This document shows, piece after piece, positions 7,852 through 16,822 of a stretch of DNA of 64,000 bases (positions are counted from its first letter, which is position 1; each line of letters begins with the position of its first letter). The DNA lies in contig NZ_JACIDX010000018.1 in assembly GCF_014196525.1 (NCBI RefSeq), forward strand, positions 44,887-108,886, in the 5' to 3' direction. Under the pieces are notes generated by a model that was not told where the DNA came from, did not search any database, and saw only the letters and a program-made list of their open reading frames with translations. This DNA is from Novosphingobium sediminicola (lineage in GTDB: Bacteria > Pseudomonadota > Alphaproteobacteria > Sphingomonadales > Sphingomonadaceae). The position numbers and the translations under genes are program-made.

Positions 7852-9270
7852 CTATTGTTTGGGCGCGAAATCGGCCAGATCGGACAGGCGCACAATGGGA
7901 TCGCGCAGGCGCGGATCGGCCATCACCGCCAGAAACGTCTCATGCTGGGGATGCTGGGGCAGGAAAACCGCCCGCGCGGCATATTCGTTCGAACTGAACG
8001 TACCCCAATTCGTCAGGCGCAGGAAATCCATATTGTCCGCGCCCAACCAGCGCGCCAGATCGACGCAATCGCCCATCTCGCGGTAATTATCCACCTGCAC
8101 GACAAAGCTGAGATCGAGGCTTTTCACCTGCCCGGTAAAGCGCAACTGGGAGGCGAAGCGCAGATTGCGCTCCATCACATCCCATTTGGCGCCGCGCCGC
8201 AGTTTTTCATGCGTGGGGCCGGTGGCCGCATCGATGCTGATACGCAAATGGGCGGTGCGTTCGTGCAGCGCGGGGAAATTCGCCCATTCCCGCTCGGTCA
8301 GCAGCATGGCGTTGGTCATCACCTGAAAGCGCAGATCGGGAAATTCCTCCGCCGTCATCCGCTCGATCAACTGGCGGAAATTCTTGCTGGCAAACGGGTC
8401 GCCCGATCCGGTCACGATGGCCAGTTGGGCGTCTTTCAGCATGGGCAGGATCTTTTCCTCCTGCATCCGGGCAAAGCTCTCGCGCTTGGCGCTGTCCGAG
8501 GCGATTTTGTGCGAACGGCAGCTTTCGCAATAAAGGTTGCAGGTCTGGTCATAGGACAGATTCACCCGCCCCGGCCCGCGCGGCATCCGGGTCAGCCGCC
8601 CCTCGACCACCTCGGCCCAGAAGCTGTTTCTGGCCGCAATATCCGTGCGCTTGGGCAGCGTGCCCGATGCGATACGCGGGCATGCGGTCTTGTTGCAATA
8701 ACGATAGGAGCCGTCCTGAATGCTCTGGCGGATGTCCATGGATTCGTTGGAATTCCACACGTCCTGCCATGGACGCTCGCCCAGATTGCCCGAACTTTGC
8801 GTGATCCAACTGGCGCAGCACAGATGCGTGCTGCCATCAAGCACGTCGATCTGTTCAAAAGGCGTGGGGCAGAAGCGGTCCGTCAGATCATATTTGGGAT
8901 TGTCGGGATCGATGCGCGATTCAATGAAGAACACCGCCCCCTGAACCAGCGCCGACAGACTGTGCGCCGCAGCCAGCCGGGCGATGGCCGCGCGAGCCGC
9001 AAGGGGATCATCCCCCAACCTGGCCACGGCCCCCGCCACGGCCCGCAAGACATCCAGCGCCAGCCGCCCCTTGGTGTTATTGGCCTGCGAATGATCAAGG
9101 CGTTGATGCAGGCCGGGGAAATGCTGAAGGAAAATCGGCAGATCTTCCCAGATCTCGGGATGATCCAGCCCATCGCAAAGCCGCGCCACCATCAGATGCA
9201 GCACGTCCTCCTCGCTGAGCGGAACCTCCTCTTCGACGGCTTCATTCTCGATGTCGGTCATGCTGGTCAT
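7852..9270 (-). CDS. Radical SAM protein with an N-terminal SPASM-like cysteine region
   Basis: The 472-residue protein has the radical SAM [4Fe-4S] motif CNLYCESC near residues 244-251 (CX3CX2C), followed by a barrel containing TGSGDPF and an RISIDA strand. Before the core, residues about 133-195 carry FCPTPFEQI, HLCCASW, a GNLGERPWQDVWNS segment and YCNKTACP. This is the usual pattern of a SPASM auxiliary-cluster domain, which normally lies after the core. The first 120 residues are helical and acidic. Substrate is unknown: no precursor peptide or partner enzyme is visible next to it. The ATG at 9270 has AAGGCAGG upstream; 9261 is an alternative. It is divergent from recQ. Confidence 0.8.
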   Translation of the reverse strand: MTSMTDIENEAVEEEVPLSEEDVLHLMVARLCDGLDHPEIWEDLPIFLQHFPGLHQRLDHSQANNTKGRLALDVLRAVAGAVARLGDDPLAARAAIARLAAAHSLSALVQGAVFFIESRIDPDNPKYDLTDRFCPTPFEQIDVLDGSTHLCCASWITQSSGNLGERPWQDVWNSNESMDIRQSIQDGSYRYCNKTACPRIASGTLPKRTDIAARNSFWAEVVEGRLTRMPRGPGRVNLSYDQTCNLYCESCRSHKIASDSAKRESFARMQEEKILPMLKDAQLAIVTGSGDPFASKNFRQLIERMTAEEFPDLRFQVMTNAMLLTEREWANFPALHERTAHLRISIDAATGPTHEKLRRGAKWDVMERNLRFASQLRFTGQVKSLDLSFVVQVDNYREMGDCVDLARWLGADNMDFLRLTNWGTFSSNEYAARAVFLPQHPQHETFLAVMADPRLRDPIVRLSDLADFAPKQ

Positions 9271-9435
9271 GGAGCGCCTGCCTTGCTGGGTCGCAATTGT
9301 GTGAAGCAAGATGATGAATTTGCGCCCAAGCCTTTGCCCCGCACTATTGCCTATCGGGGGGAAGGCCCATGGGACGGGTCCTTTTTCCGCGACGAAGAAG
9401 TTTCGCTCCTCGCCCGGCTCTGCCATAGCAGGCGC

Positions 9436-11217
9436 GTGAACACCCAGACGCTCAACCCGCTCGACACTTTGCACCGCATCTTCGGCTTCTCCGCCTTTCG
9501 CGGGGTGCAGGAGGATGTGGTGGGCCGCATATTGGCGGGGCATTCAACCTTGGCGGTGATGCCGACGGGCGCGGGCAAATCGCTGACCTATCAATTGCCC
9601 GCGGTGATGCTGCCCGGCGTCTGCGTGGTGATCTCGCCGCTGATCGCGCTGATGCACGATCAATTGCGATCGGCCAGCGCCAATGGCATCCGCGCGGCCA
9701 GCCTGACCAGCGCCGACACGGATCGCGGCGCGACGATGGCCGCGCTGCGCGATGGATCGCTCGACCTGCTCTATGTCGCGCCCGAACGCGCCAGCCAGCC
9801 GCATTTCCGGGAATTGCTCGAACAATCCCACATCGGCCTGTTCGCCATTGATGAGGCGCATTGCGTATCGCAATGGGGCCATGATTTCCGGCCCGATTAC
9901 CGACTGCTGCGCCCGCTGATGGATGCGTTCCCGGATGTGCCGCGTCTGGCGCTGACGGCGACGGCGGACGCGCATACGCGCGGCGACATTCTCGAACAAT
10001 TGGGCATTCCCGAGGACGGGTTGATCGTTTCGGGCTTTGACCGGCCCAATATCCAGTATCGCATCGCCCCGCGCGACAATCCTCTGTCGCAGGTCAAGAC
10101 GCTGATGGCCGAGGTTCCCGGCCCCGGCATCGTCTATGCCGGAACGCGCGCGGGCGTGGAAAAACTGGCCGAGCAATTGGGCGCGACCGGGCGGCGGGTG
10201 CTGCCCTATCACGCGGGCCTGCCGCCCGAAGTGCGCGCCGCCAATCAGGCCGCCTTTGTCGCCAGCGAAGACATGGTGATGGTGGCCACCATCGCCTTTG
10301 GCATGGGGATTGATAAGCCCGATGTGCGCTTTGTCGCCCATGCGGGCCTGCCCAAGAGCATCGAGGCCTATTATCAGGAAACCGGCCGCGCAGGGCGCGA
10401 TGGCGATCCGGCGGTGGCGCTGATGCTGTGGGGCGCCGAGGATTTCGTCCGCGCCCGCCAGCGCATCTCCGAGGTCGAACCCGATCGCCAGTCGGGCGAG
10501 CGCACACGGCTGGACAGCATGGCCGCGCTGGTGGAAACGGCGGGCTGTCGCCGCGCCCTTTTGCGCCGCCATTTCGGCGAGGACGCGCCCGCCCAATGCG
10601 GCAATTGCGACAATTGCCTCAACCCGCCCAAGGTGATCGAGGTGACGGAGCTGGCGCGCAAGCTGCTCTCGGCCATCTATCGCACCGGGCAGAGGTTCGG
10701 GCTGGGCTATGTCTCCAATGTCCTCACCGGGGCGGCGGACGAGCTGATTGTGAAGCGCGGCCATGATACGCTCTCGGTCCATGGCATCGTCTCGGGCGAG
10801 GAAGCCGCGCTGTTGCGTCCCCTCGCCCGCGCATTACAGGCGCGCGGATGCCTTGAGGCGACCGAGCATGGCGGGCTGCAATTATCGGGCGATGCGCGCG
10901 CGATCCTCAAGGGCGAGATGGCCTTTGTCATGGCCCAGCCCCCGGCCCGCACCCGTTCCAGCAGTCGCCGCGACCGGGGCAGTACCCCTAACCCCAGCGG
11001 CGATCCCCTGTTCGAGGCGCTGCGCGCCCTGCGCCGCGATCTGGCGGCCGAAGCCAAAGTGCCGCCCTATGTCATCTTCAACGATGCCACCCTGCGCCAG
11101 ATGGCCGGCGACCGGCCCGGCTCGATGCATGAGATGGCGCAGATTTCGGGCGTGGGCGCGCGCAAGCTCGATGCCTATGGCGAGGCTTTCCTGCACGTCA
11201 TACGTGACCATGGATGA
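9436..11217 (+). CDS. recQ: ATP-dependent DNA helicase RecQ
   Basis: This 593-residue SF2 helicase has the full RecQ layout. Walker A MPTGAGKSLTYQLP is near residue 40, the DEAH box in AIDEAHCVSQWGHDFRPDY is near 139, and the second RecA lobe has ATIAFGMGIDKPDVRF. Zinc ligands lie in GCRRALLRRHF and CGNCDNC, then come a winged-helix RQC region and a C-terminal HRDC domain (FEALRALRRDLA to ISGVGARKLD). It unwinds recombination and replication intermediates. The start is a GTG, since the frame has no suitable ATG before the helicase core. The stop overlaps the start of a second recQ-like gene by 8 bases. Confidence 0.94.
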   Translation: MNTQTLNPLDTLHRIFGFSAFRGVQEDVVGRILAGHSTLAVMPTGAGKSLTYQLPAVMLPGVCVVISPLIALMHDQLRSASANGIRAASLTSADTDRGATMAALRDGSLDLLYVAPERASQPHFRELLEQSHIGLFAIDEAHCVSQWGHDFRPDYRLLRPLMDAFPDVPRLALTATADAHTRGDILEQLGIPEDGLIVSGFDRPNIQYRIAPRDNPLSQVKTLMAEVPGPGIVYAGTRAGVEKLAEQLGATGRRVLPYHAGLPPEVRAANQAAFVASEDMVMVATIAFGMGIDKPDVRFVAHAGLPKSIEAYYQETGRAGRDGDPAVALMLWGAEDFVRARQRISEVEPDRQSGERTRLDSMAALVETAGCRRALLRRHFGEDAPAQCGNCDNCLNPPKVIEVTELARKLLSAIYRTGQRFGLGYVSNVLTGAADELIVKRGHDTLSVHGIVSGEEAALLRPLARALQARGCLEATEHGGLQLSGDARAILKGEMAFVMAQPPARTRSSSRRDRGSTPNPSGDPLFEALRALRRDLAAEAKVPPYVIFNDATLRQMAGDRPGSMHEMAQISGVGARKLDAYGEAFLHVIRDHG

Positions 11218-12442
11218 ATTAACGGCCGCGCTGCGCGAGCATTTCGGCCATGATGATTTCCGCCCCACCCAGCGCGCGATCATCGAGCGTGTCATGGCGG
11301 GCGGGCATACTCTGGCGGTCATGCCCACGGGCGGCGGCAAATCGCTGACCTATCAATTGCCCGCGCTGCTGCTGCCCGGCACGGCGATCATCATCAGCCC
11401 GCTGATCGCGCTGATGCAGGACCAGATGCGCGCGGCCAAGGCCCACGGATTGCGCGCCGCCACCCTGACCAGCGCCGACGAGGATCAGCCCCGCACCATC
11501 GACCTGCTGAAACGCGGCGCACTCGACCTGCTCTATGTCGCCCCCGAAAGGGCCGCGCGCGATGATTTCGCGGCGCTTCTGGCGGGCATCCCCATCGCCC
11601 TGTTCGCCGTGGACGAGGCGCATTGCGTATCGGAATGGGGCCATGATTTCCGCCCCGATTATCGCGCCCTGCTGCCCCTGCTGAACGCCCATCCCACCCC
11701 GCGTCTGTGCCTGACCGCCACGGCGGACGCGCATACCGCCGCCGACATCACAGAGCATTTCGCGATTCCCCCTGAGGGCCGGATCATCGGCGGCTATGAC
11801 CGGCCCAACATCCATTATGCCGTCCTGCGCCGGGGCGACACGCTGGCCCAAATCCGCAAGGTGCTGGCGGACAATCCCGGCCCCGGCATCATCTATGCCC
11901 GCACCCGCGCCGAGGTGGAAAAGACCGCCGATGCGCTGTCCGGCACAGGCCGCCGCGTATTGCCCTATCACGCCGGGATGCGCCCCGAACAACGCCGCGC
12001 CCATCAGCAACGCTTCTTCGACAGCCCCAGCGCGGTGATGGTGGCGACCATCGCCTTTGGCATGGGGGTGGACAAGCCGGACGTGCGCTTCATCGTCCAC
12101 CTTGTCCCGCCTTTATCGGTCGAGGCCTATTATCAGGAAACGGGCCGGGCCGGACGCGATGGGCGCCCCGCCTTGGCACTGCTGCTGTGGCAGGACAAGG
12201 ATCTCAAAGGCGGCCTTCACCGCGCCATCGCCAGCGACAATGAACGCGGACAGGAGGCGCGCTGGCGGGCCATGGAGCGGTTGATCCGCACATGGGGATG
12301 CCGCCGCGAGGTCTTGCTGCGCCATTTCGGGGATGATCCGCCGCGCATCTGCGGGAATTGCGACCACTGCGCGCGCTGGCCTATACGGTGGCCGTCGAGG
12401 ATAGCGCAGGCCGTTGGGCGGATTTTAACGCGCGGCCGTTAA
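11210..12442 (+). CDS. Second RecQ-type helicase, short form ending after the zinc motif
   Basis: The 410-residue protein is a paralogue of the upstream RecQ. It has FRPTQRAIIE, Walker A MPTGGGKSLTYQLP, the DEAH box in AVDEAHCVSEWGHDFRPDY, AFGMGVDKPDVRF, an arginine-rich motif QETGRAGRDG, and the zinc ligands GCRREVLLRHF and CGNCDHC. It then stops after about 30 basic, Trp/Pro/Arg-rich residues, with no RQC winged helix or HRDC domain. It may be a natural short helicase or a copy that lost its 3' end. Its ATG lies inside the end of recQ, so translation is probably coupled. Tandem duplication followed by 3' loss is the likely origin. Confidence 0.85.
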   Translation: MDELTAALREHFGHDDFRPTQRAIIERVMAGGHTLAVMPTGGGKSLTYQLPALLLPGTAIIISPLIALMQDQMRAAKAHGLRAATLTSADEDQPRTIDLLKRGALDLLYVAPERAARDDFAALLAGIPIALFAVDEAHCVSEWGHDFRPDYRALLPLLNAHPTPRLCLTATADAHTAADITEHFAIPPEGRIIGGYDRPNIHYAVLRRGDTLAQIRKVLADNPGPGIIYARTRAEVEKTADALSGTGRRVLPYHAGMRPEQRRAHQQRFFDSPSAVMVATIAFGMGVDKPDVRFIVHLVPPLSVEAYYQETGRAGRDGRPALALLLWQDKDLKGGLHRAIASDNERGQEARWRAMERLIRTWGCRREVLLRHFGDDPPRICGNCDHCARWPIRWPSRIAQAVGRILTRGR

Positions 12443-12453
12443 AGCCGGGGGCC

Positions 12454-13398
12454 ATGAAGCGCCCCATCCTCCTGCTCGCCGCGCTATGCGCTCCTGCTCT
12501 GGCTCATGCTCAGGCTGCCTATCAGCAGACCAGCCCCTATACGGTGGTCGAGACGGGACAGAAGTTCAACCGGCTGCAGGACGCGCTTTTCGCCATTGGC
12601 GACAAGACCGGCACGATCCGCATCGATTCCGGCCGCTGGCGCGATTGCGCGGCGCAGATCGCAGGCGATGTCCGCTTCGTCGCCGCCGTGCCGGGCAAGA
12701 CGATCTTTGACGGCCGCCTGTGCGAAGACAAGGCCGCGCTGGTGCTGCGCGGGCGATCCTCACGCGTGGAGGGGCTGATCTTTGCCAATATGCGCCATCA
12801 GGACGGCAATGGTTCGGGCATCCGCCTCGAACATGGCAATCTGGCGGTCACGCAAAGCTGGTTCAAGGACAGCGACGAGGGCATTCTGGCCAACAATGAC
12901 CCGCGCGGGACGATTGCCATCGACCATTCGACCTTCACCCATCTGGGCCGCTGCGACCGGGGCCTGTCCTGCGCGCATTCGGTCTATCTGAACTTTTACG
13001 ACCGGGTGACGATCACCAATTCGCGTTTCGAAATGGGCGATGGCGGGCATTACATCAAGGCGCGCGCCCGCGTGGTCGACATCCGCGACAATGTGATCGA
13101 TGACACGGGCGGGCGCAATTCGAACTATCTGATCGACCTGCCCGCGGGCAGCACCGGGCGGATTTCGGGCAACTGGATGGTGCAAGGGCCACGCAAGGAG
13201 AACCCCGGCACGATCATCGCCCTGTCCGCCGAGAGCCGCGACCACCCCACCGATGGGCTGGTGATCGAGGGTAACACGCTGAAAATGGCGCCGGGCGCGC
13301 CGCGCGGGCCTGCATTCGTGCGCGATTGGTCGGGCGGACGAATCGTGATCGGCGCGAACCAGATCGATCCGGGCGTGGTGAAATACGCTCGGCCTTAA
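12454..13398 (+). CDS. Secreted right-handed parallel beta-helix protein
   Basis: The 314-residue product starts at an ATG encoding MKRPILLLAALCAPALAHAQ, a clear Sec signal with cleavage near AHA-QA. The mature part is a run of short strand repeats with Asn/Asp turns (SGIRLEHGNLAVTQSWF, DRVTITNSRFEMGD, VVDIRDNVIDDTGG, GLVIEGNTLKM). That pattern fits the right-handed beta-helix of pectate-lyase-like proteins. No pectate lyase catalytic Arg/Asp signature is obvious, so it may bind or cleave an unknown polysaccharide. It is convergent with the GntP permease, and their stop codons overlap by 3 bases. Confidence 0.75.
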   Translation: MKRPILLLAALCAPALAHAQAAYQQTSPYTVVETGQKFNRLQDALFAIGDKTGTIRIDSGRWRDCAAQIAGDVRFVAAVPGKTIFDGRLCEDKAALVLRGRSSRVEGLIFANMRHQDGNGSGIRLEHGNLAVTQSWFKDSDEGILANNDPRGTIAIDHSTFTHLGRCDRGLSCAHSVYLNFYDRVTITNSRFEMGDGGHYIKARARVVDIRDNVIDDTGGRNSNYLIDLPAGSTGRISGNWMVQGPRKENPGTIIALSAESRDHPTDGLVIEGNTLKMAPGAPRGPAFVRDWSGGRIVIGANQIDPGVVKYARP

Positions 13399-14720
13399 AC
13401 CACCTGCGCCAGCAGCAGCACACAGCCCAGCCCCACCACCGAGATCGCGCTTTCCAGCATCGACCATGTGCGGAACGTGTCGCGCGTGCTGGTGCCAAGA
13501 TAGGCTTTGACCAGCCAGAAGCCCGGATCATTGACGTGGGAGAAGAACACCGATCCCGCGCCGATGGCCATGACGATCAGGCTGGGGTCGATCTGATGCC
13601 CGCCCACCACGCCCGCCATGATGGCCGAGGCGGTGATTGTCGCCACCGTGGCTGAACCTGTCGCCACGCGGATCGCGGCGGCCACCAGCCATGCCATCAC
13701 CACCGGCCCGACGAAATTGGCCTGCGCCAAACGGCCAAACAGCGCGGGCAGGCCGATATCGACCAGCACCTGTTTCAACGCACCGCCCGCGCCGATGCCC
13801 AGCAGGATGCCCCCCGCAGGCAGCATCGCCTCGCGCCAGATCATGTCCTGAAGGGTGCGATCTGCCATGCGCGGCCCCAGCAGCAGCGCCAGCCCCGCCC
13901 CATTGGCGATCAGCAGCGCCACCACCGGATCGGACACCAGCGCGACGGCGGGCGGCAATTCGCCCCCGCCCATCCGCATCAAGGCCCCCGCCGCGATCAG
14001 CCCCACCGGCAGCAGCAGCACGATCAGCGCCCGCCATGCAGGCGTGGCCAGCCCCTCATCCGGCTCGATCAGCGGCAGATTTTCCGTCATCACCCCGCGC
14101 GTGGTGATCCGCGCCAGCAAAGGCCCGGCGATCAGCGCGGTGGGCACCGCCGCAATCAGGCCCAGCAGCATCGTGCGCGCCGGGTCCGCGCCCAGTTCGC
14201 GCACCGCGATCAACGGCCCCGGATGCGGCGGCATCAGCGCATGAAGTACCGACAGGCCCGCCAGCGTGGAGAGCATCACCCGTAGGCGCAGGCTGCCCGA
14301 TTGGGCACGGTCGGCCATGCCCGCCGCGATGATCGGCAAGAGCAGCACCGTGCCGGTTTCAAAAAACAGCGGCATGCCGATCAGCAGCGCCGCCACCAAT
14401 CCACCCAGCGTGGCGTAGCGATCGCCGGTGCGGTCCAGCACCGCCTTGGCCAGCGCCCGCGCCCCGCCCGAAATCTGCAGCATCGCGCCAAGGCCCAGCC
14501 CCAGCGCCACCACCATGCCCGTGCCGCGCAGGATGTCGCCAAAGCCCTTCTCGATGGTCTGGGCCAATTTGTCGGGCGGCAATTGCGCGGCAAGGCCCGT
14601 GGCCAAAGCCCCCGAGAGCAGGCCCAGAAACGGATGCAGCCCCAGCCGCGCAATCAGCAGGATCGCCAGAGCGATCCCGCCGATGCTGATGCCCAGCAGC
14701 CAGATGTCAGCCGCCAGCAT
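13395..14720 (-). CDS. GntP-family gluconate/sugar-acid:H+ symporter
   Basis: The 441-residue inner-membrane protein has about 12-14 hydrophobic segments and GntP-family features. These include HPFLGLLSGAL near the N-terminus, GFGDILRGTGMVVALGLGLGAML, GMPLFFETGTVLLLP, and MPPHPGPLIAVRELGAD in the middle. Family members import gluconate or related hydroxy-acids with protons. The gene begins 20 bases after the GH3 stop, which places it in the TonB receptor-GH3 transcription unit. This suggests that a sugar acid is a substrate or product of the locus. The exact substrate cannot be read from sequence. Confidence 0.88.
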   Translation of the reverse strand: MLAADIWLLGISIGGIALAILLIARLGLHPFLGLLSGALATGLAAQLPPDKLAQTIEKGFGDILRGTGMVVALGLGLGAMLQISGGARALAKAVLDRTGDRYATLGGLVAALLIGMPLFFETGTVLLLPIIAAGMADRAQSGSLRLRVMLSTLAGLSVLHALMPPHPGPLIAVRELGADPARTMLLGLIAAVPTALIAGPLLARITTRGVMTENLPLIEPDEGLATPAWRALIVLLLPVGLIAAGALMRMGGGELPPAVALVSDPVVALLIANGAGLALLLGPRMADRTLQDMIWREAMLPAGGILLGIGAGGALKQVLVDIGLPALFGRLAQANFVGPVVMAWLVAAAIRVATGSATVATITASAIMAGVVGGHQIDPSLIVMAIGAGSVFFSHVNDPGFWLVKAYLGTSTRDTFRTWSMLESAISVVGLGCVLLLAQVV

Positions 14721-14740
14721 GGATCAAAGGCCCGCCAGTA

Positions 14741-16720
14741 TCAAAGACCGGCGCCATGCTTGAACAGCGGCTTCTCGCTGTCATTGGGAACGGCCGGGTC
14801 CTGCCTTTCCACCGCCGCCATGCTCGACGGCAGTTCGAAGGGCAGATGGCCCTTGGCCTTGGCCTTGCCCAGCACGATGTCGAGCACGGCCTCGTCGCTG
14901 GCGCCGAAATTGGCGAGGATGGCGTCGGCCTTGTCCACCACATTGGTCAGGATCGCCGGGCGGTCGAGGAAGATCGCAAAGACCGTGGGCTTGCCCGCCG
15001 CCTTGGCGGATTTCAGCGCGTCATAGGCGGCATCGCCATCGCGGAAGTCCAGGCGCCCTTCCTTCTGGCGGCTGCCGAAGAAATGGTTGGGGTGAAGCAT
15101 TTCGGACGGGCTTTCGGCGCGCACCACGGCGAAATCGGCCTGCGCCGGATCGCTCACCACGGTCAGGCCGGCGGCCTGCGCGGCCTTGGGCTCAACGCCG
15201 AACAGCCAGACCTTCTTGCCTTTCGGCGCGACGGGCAGCAGGCCCTTGTTGGTCAGCAGGACCTGCGCCTCGCGCTGGGTCTGGGCGGCAAGGGCGTGGT
15301 TGGCCGGATTGGCGATCATGCGCGCGGCGGCGGCCGGATCGACATAGGGATTGTCGAAAAGCCCCTGCTCGAACTTGGCGACCAGAATGCGACGCACCGA
15401 TTCGTCGACGCGCGCGGGGGTAATCAGCCCATCCTTGATCGCCGAAAGCAGCGGGGCCACGTCCTGCGTGCCGCCGAACTGGTCGATGCCTGCCTTGATG
15501 CCCAATGCATAGCGCTGTTCGACGGTCAGATCGTTCACGCCCCAAGCGGTGGAAATATCCTGCGGGCGCTGGGGGTTTTCGGCGGTGGGGTTGCTGCAAC
15601 GCTCGTTGCAATCCACCGTGATCGCCCAGTCGGACAGGATGATGCCCTTATAGCCCAGCTTGCCGCGCAGCAGATCGTTGAGCAGCACGCGGCTGTAGCC
15701 CGCACCGTAAGGCTCCAGATCCTTGCCCAGCGGCTTAGGGCCGGTGATGATCGGATAGGTCGGCATGATCCCCGCCGAACCCGCCGCCAGCGCGCCCTTG
15801 AAGGCGGCAATATGCATGTCGAGCTGGGCAGTGGTCAGCTTGGCGATGCGGCCGTAATAATTGTGGCTGTCAAACCCTTCGGGCAGCGCGCCATAGCCGA
15901 CCCAGTGCTTGACAACGGTCATCACGCCATTGCGGGCCAGCCCATTGGGGGCACCCTGAAAGCCTTGCACATAGGCCCCGCCCAGCACGCTGGCGACCTG
16001 CGGATCAGCGCCGAAAGTGCCGGTGATGCGGCTCCAGCGCGGCTCGCTGGCCAGGTCGACCTGCGGGCTCAGCGCCTCCTGAATGCCGACGGCGCGATAT
16101 TCCATGCGCGCGATTTGCGCAAAACGCTTGACCCGCGCGGCATCGCCCAGCGCGCCAAGGCCCAGCAGTTCGGGCCATTGCGTCACGCCGGTCGCGCTCT
16201 CGCCCGCGCCCAGCACATGGTGGAAATGGTTGCGCGGATCGGCGCTGATGGTGACGGGAATGCCAAGGCGCGTGGCCTCGGCCAGCGCCTGCACCGCGTT
16301 CGATTGCTCCGCCATCGCGGCCGGGGCCAGCGGCAAACGGGTGATGAAACTGGAAATATGCTTTTCGCGCAGCATGGGCGCGGCCGCTTCAAGATCATAG
16401 CCCTTGTTCGACTGACCGATCGCGCCGCCAAGGCCCGGCAGTGTGCCATGCAGCATCTGGCCCGCCTTTTCCTCGATGCTCATGCGGGCCAGCAGATCGG
16501 CGGCGCGCACGGCAGGCGACAGACGCCAGTCCTCATAGGGGGTCAGCTTGCCATCGCCGTCAAGGTCGCGGAAACGCAGACCCTTGATCGTGATGATCGC
16601 CTTGCCGCGGCTTTCCACCGCAGGCTGACTGGGAGCGGGCTTTTTCGGCGCGGCGGCATGAACCGCCAGAGGGGCAGCAAGCGCAAGGAGAGATGACATC
16701 ACAACGGTTTTGCGCAGCAT
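14741..16720 (-). CDS. Glycoside hydrolase family 3 (beta-glucosidase/xylosidase type), exported
   Basis: The 659-residue enzyme begins with a signal peptide (MLRKTVVMSSLLALAAPLAVHA). Next is a calcium-loop-like segment, DLDGDGKLTPYED, then the GH3 barrel (MSIEEKAGQMLHGTLPG). The catalytic nucleophile is expected to be the Asp in IILSDWAITVDC, near residue 363. The C-terminal alpha/beta sandwich follows. It should release sugars from the non-reducing end of beta-glycosides in the periplasm or outside. The ATG at 16720 is chosen because it gives a complete signal peptide. The gene follows the TonB receptor and precedes gntP, so imported or surface-bound glycosides are the likely substrates. 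Confidence 0.9.
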   Translation of the reverse strand: MLRKTVVMSSLLALAAPLAVHAAAPKKPAPSQPAVESRGKAIITIKGLRFRDLDGDGKLTPYEDWRLSPAVRAADLLARMSIEEKAGQMLHGTLPGLGGAIGQSNKGYDLEAAAPMLREKHISSFITRLPLAPAAMAEQSNAVQALAEATRLGIPVTISADPRNHFHHVLGAGESATGVTQWPELLGLGALGDAARVKRFAQIARMEYRAVGIQEALSPQVDLASEPRWSRITGTFGADPQVASVLGGAYVQGFQGAPNGLARNGVMTVVKHWVGYGALPEGFDSHNYYGRIAKLTTAQLDMHIAAFKGALAAGSAGIMPTYPIITGPKPLGKDLEPYGAGYSRVLLNDLLRGKLGYKGIILSDWAITVDCNERCSNPTAENPQRPQDISTAWGVNDLTVEQRYALGIKAGIDQFGGTQDVAPLLSAIKDGLITPARVDESVRRILVAKFEQGLFDNPYVDPAAAARMIANPANHALAAQTQREAQVLLTNKGLLPVAPKGKKVWLFGVEPKAAQAAGLTVVSDPAQADFAVVRAESPSEMLHPNHFFGSRQKEGRLDFRDGDAAYDALKSAKAAGKPTVFAIFLDRPAILTNVVDKADAILANFGASDEAVLDIVLGKAKAKGHLPFELPSSMAAVERQDPAVPNDSEKPLFKHGAGL

Positions 16721-16769
16721 AAGACATTCTCTCCCGAATTGAGCCAATAAAAGGGCTTCAGACATAAAG

Positions 16770-16802
16770 GTGGCCGAACCGCCCAAAGGACAGCCCGGCC
16801 AC
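16770..16802 (-). terminator. Hairpin between TonB receptor and GH3 genes
   Basis: GTGGCCG (16770-16776) pairs with CGGCCAC (16796-16802). It lies 20 bases after the receptor's stop on the minus strand and has no clear T-run. It could be a partial terminator or an mRNA-stabilising stem that sets receptor and hydrolase levels apart. Confidence 0.35.
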
Positions 16803-16822
16803 AGGTCAGGGTTAGGTTACTA

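Noticed and set aside
7570..9435. Upstream extension of the recQ frame for over 600 codons through metH and the radical SAM gene
   Set aside because: The extension has no family similarity and runs antisense to the radical SAM gene. RecQ homology starts just after the GTG at 9436.
12358..12453. Possible frameshifted continuation of the second RecQ into the beta-helix gene frame
   Set aside because: The shifted frame after the zinc motif does not resemble an RQC domain, and the beta-helix gene has its own ATG and signal peptide at 12454.
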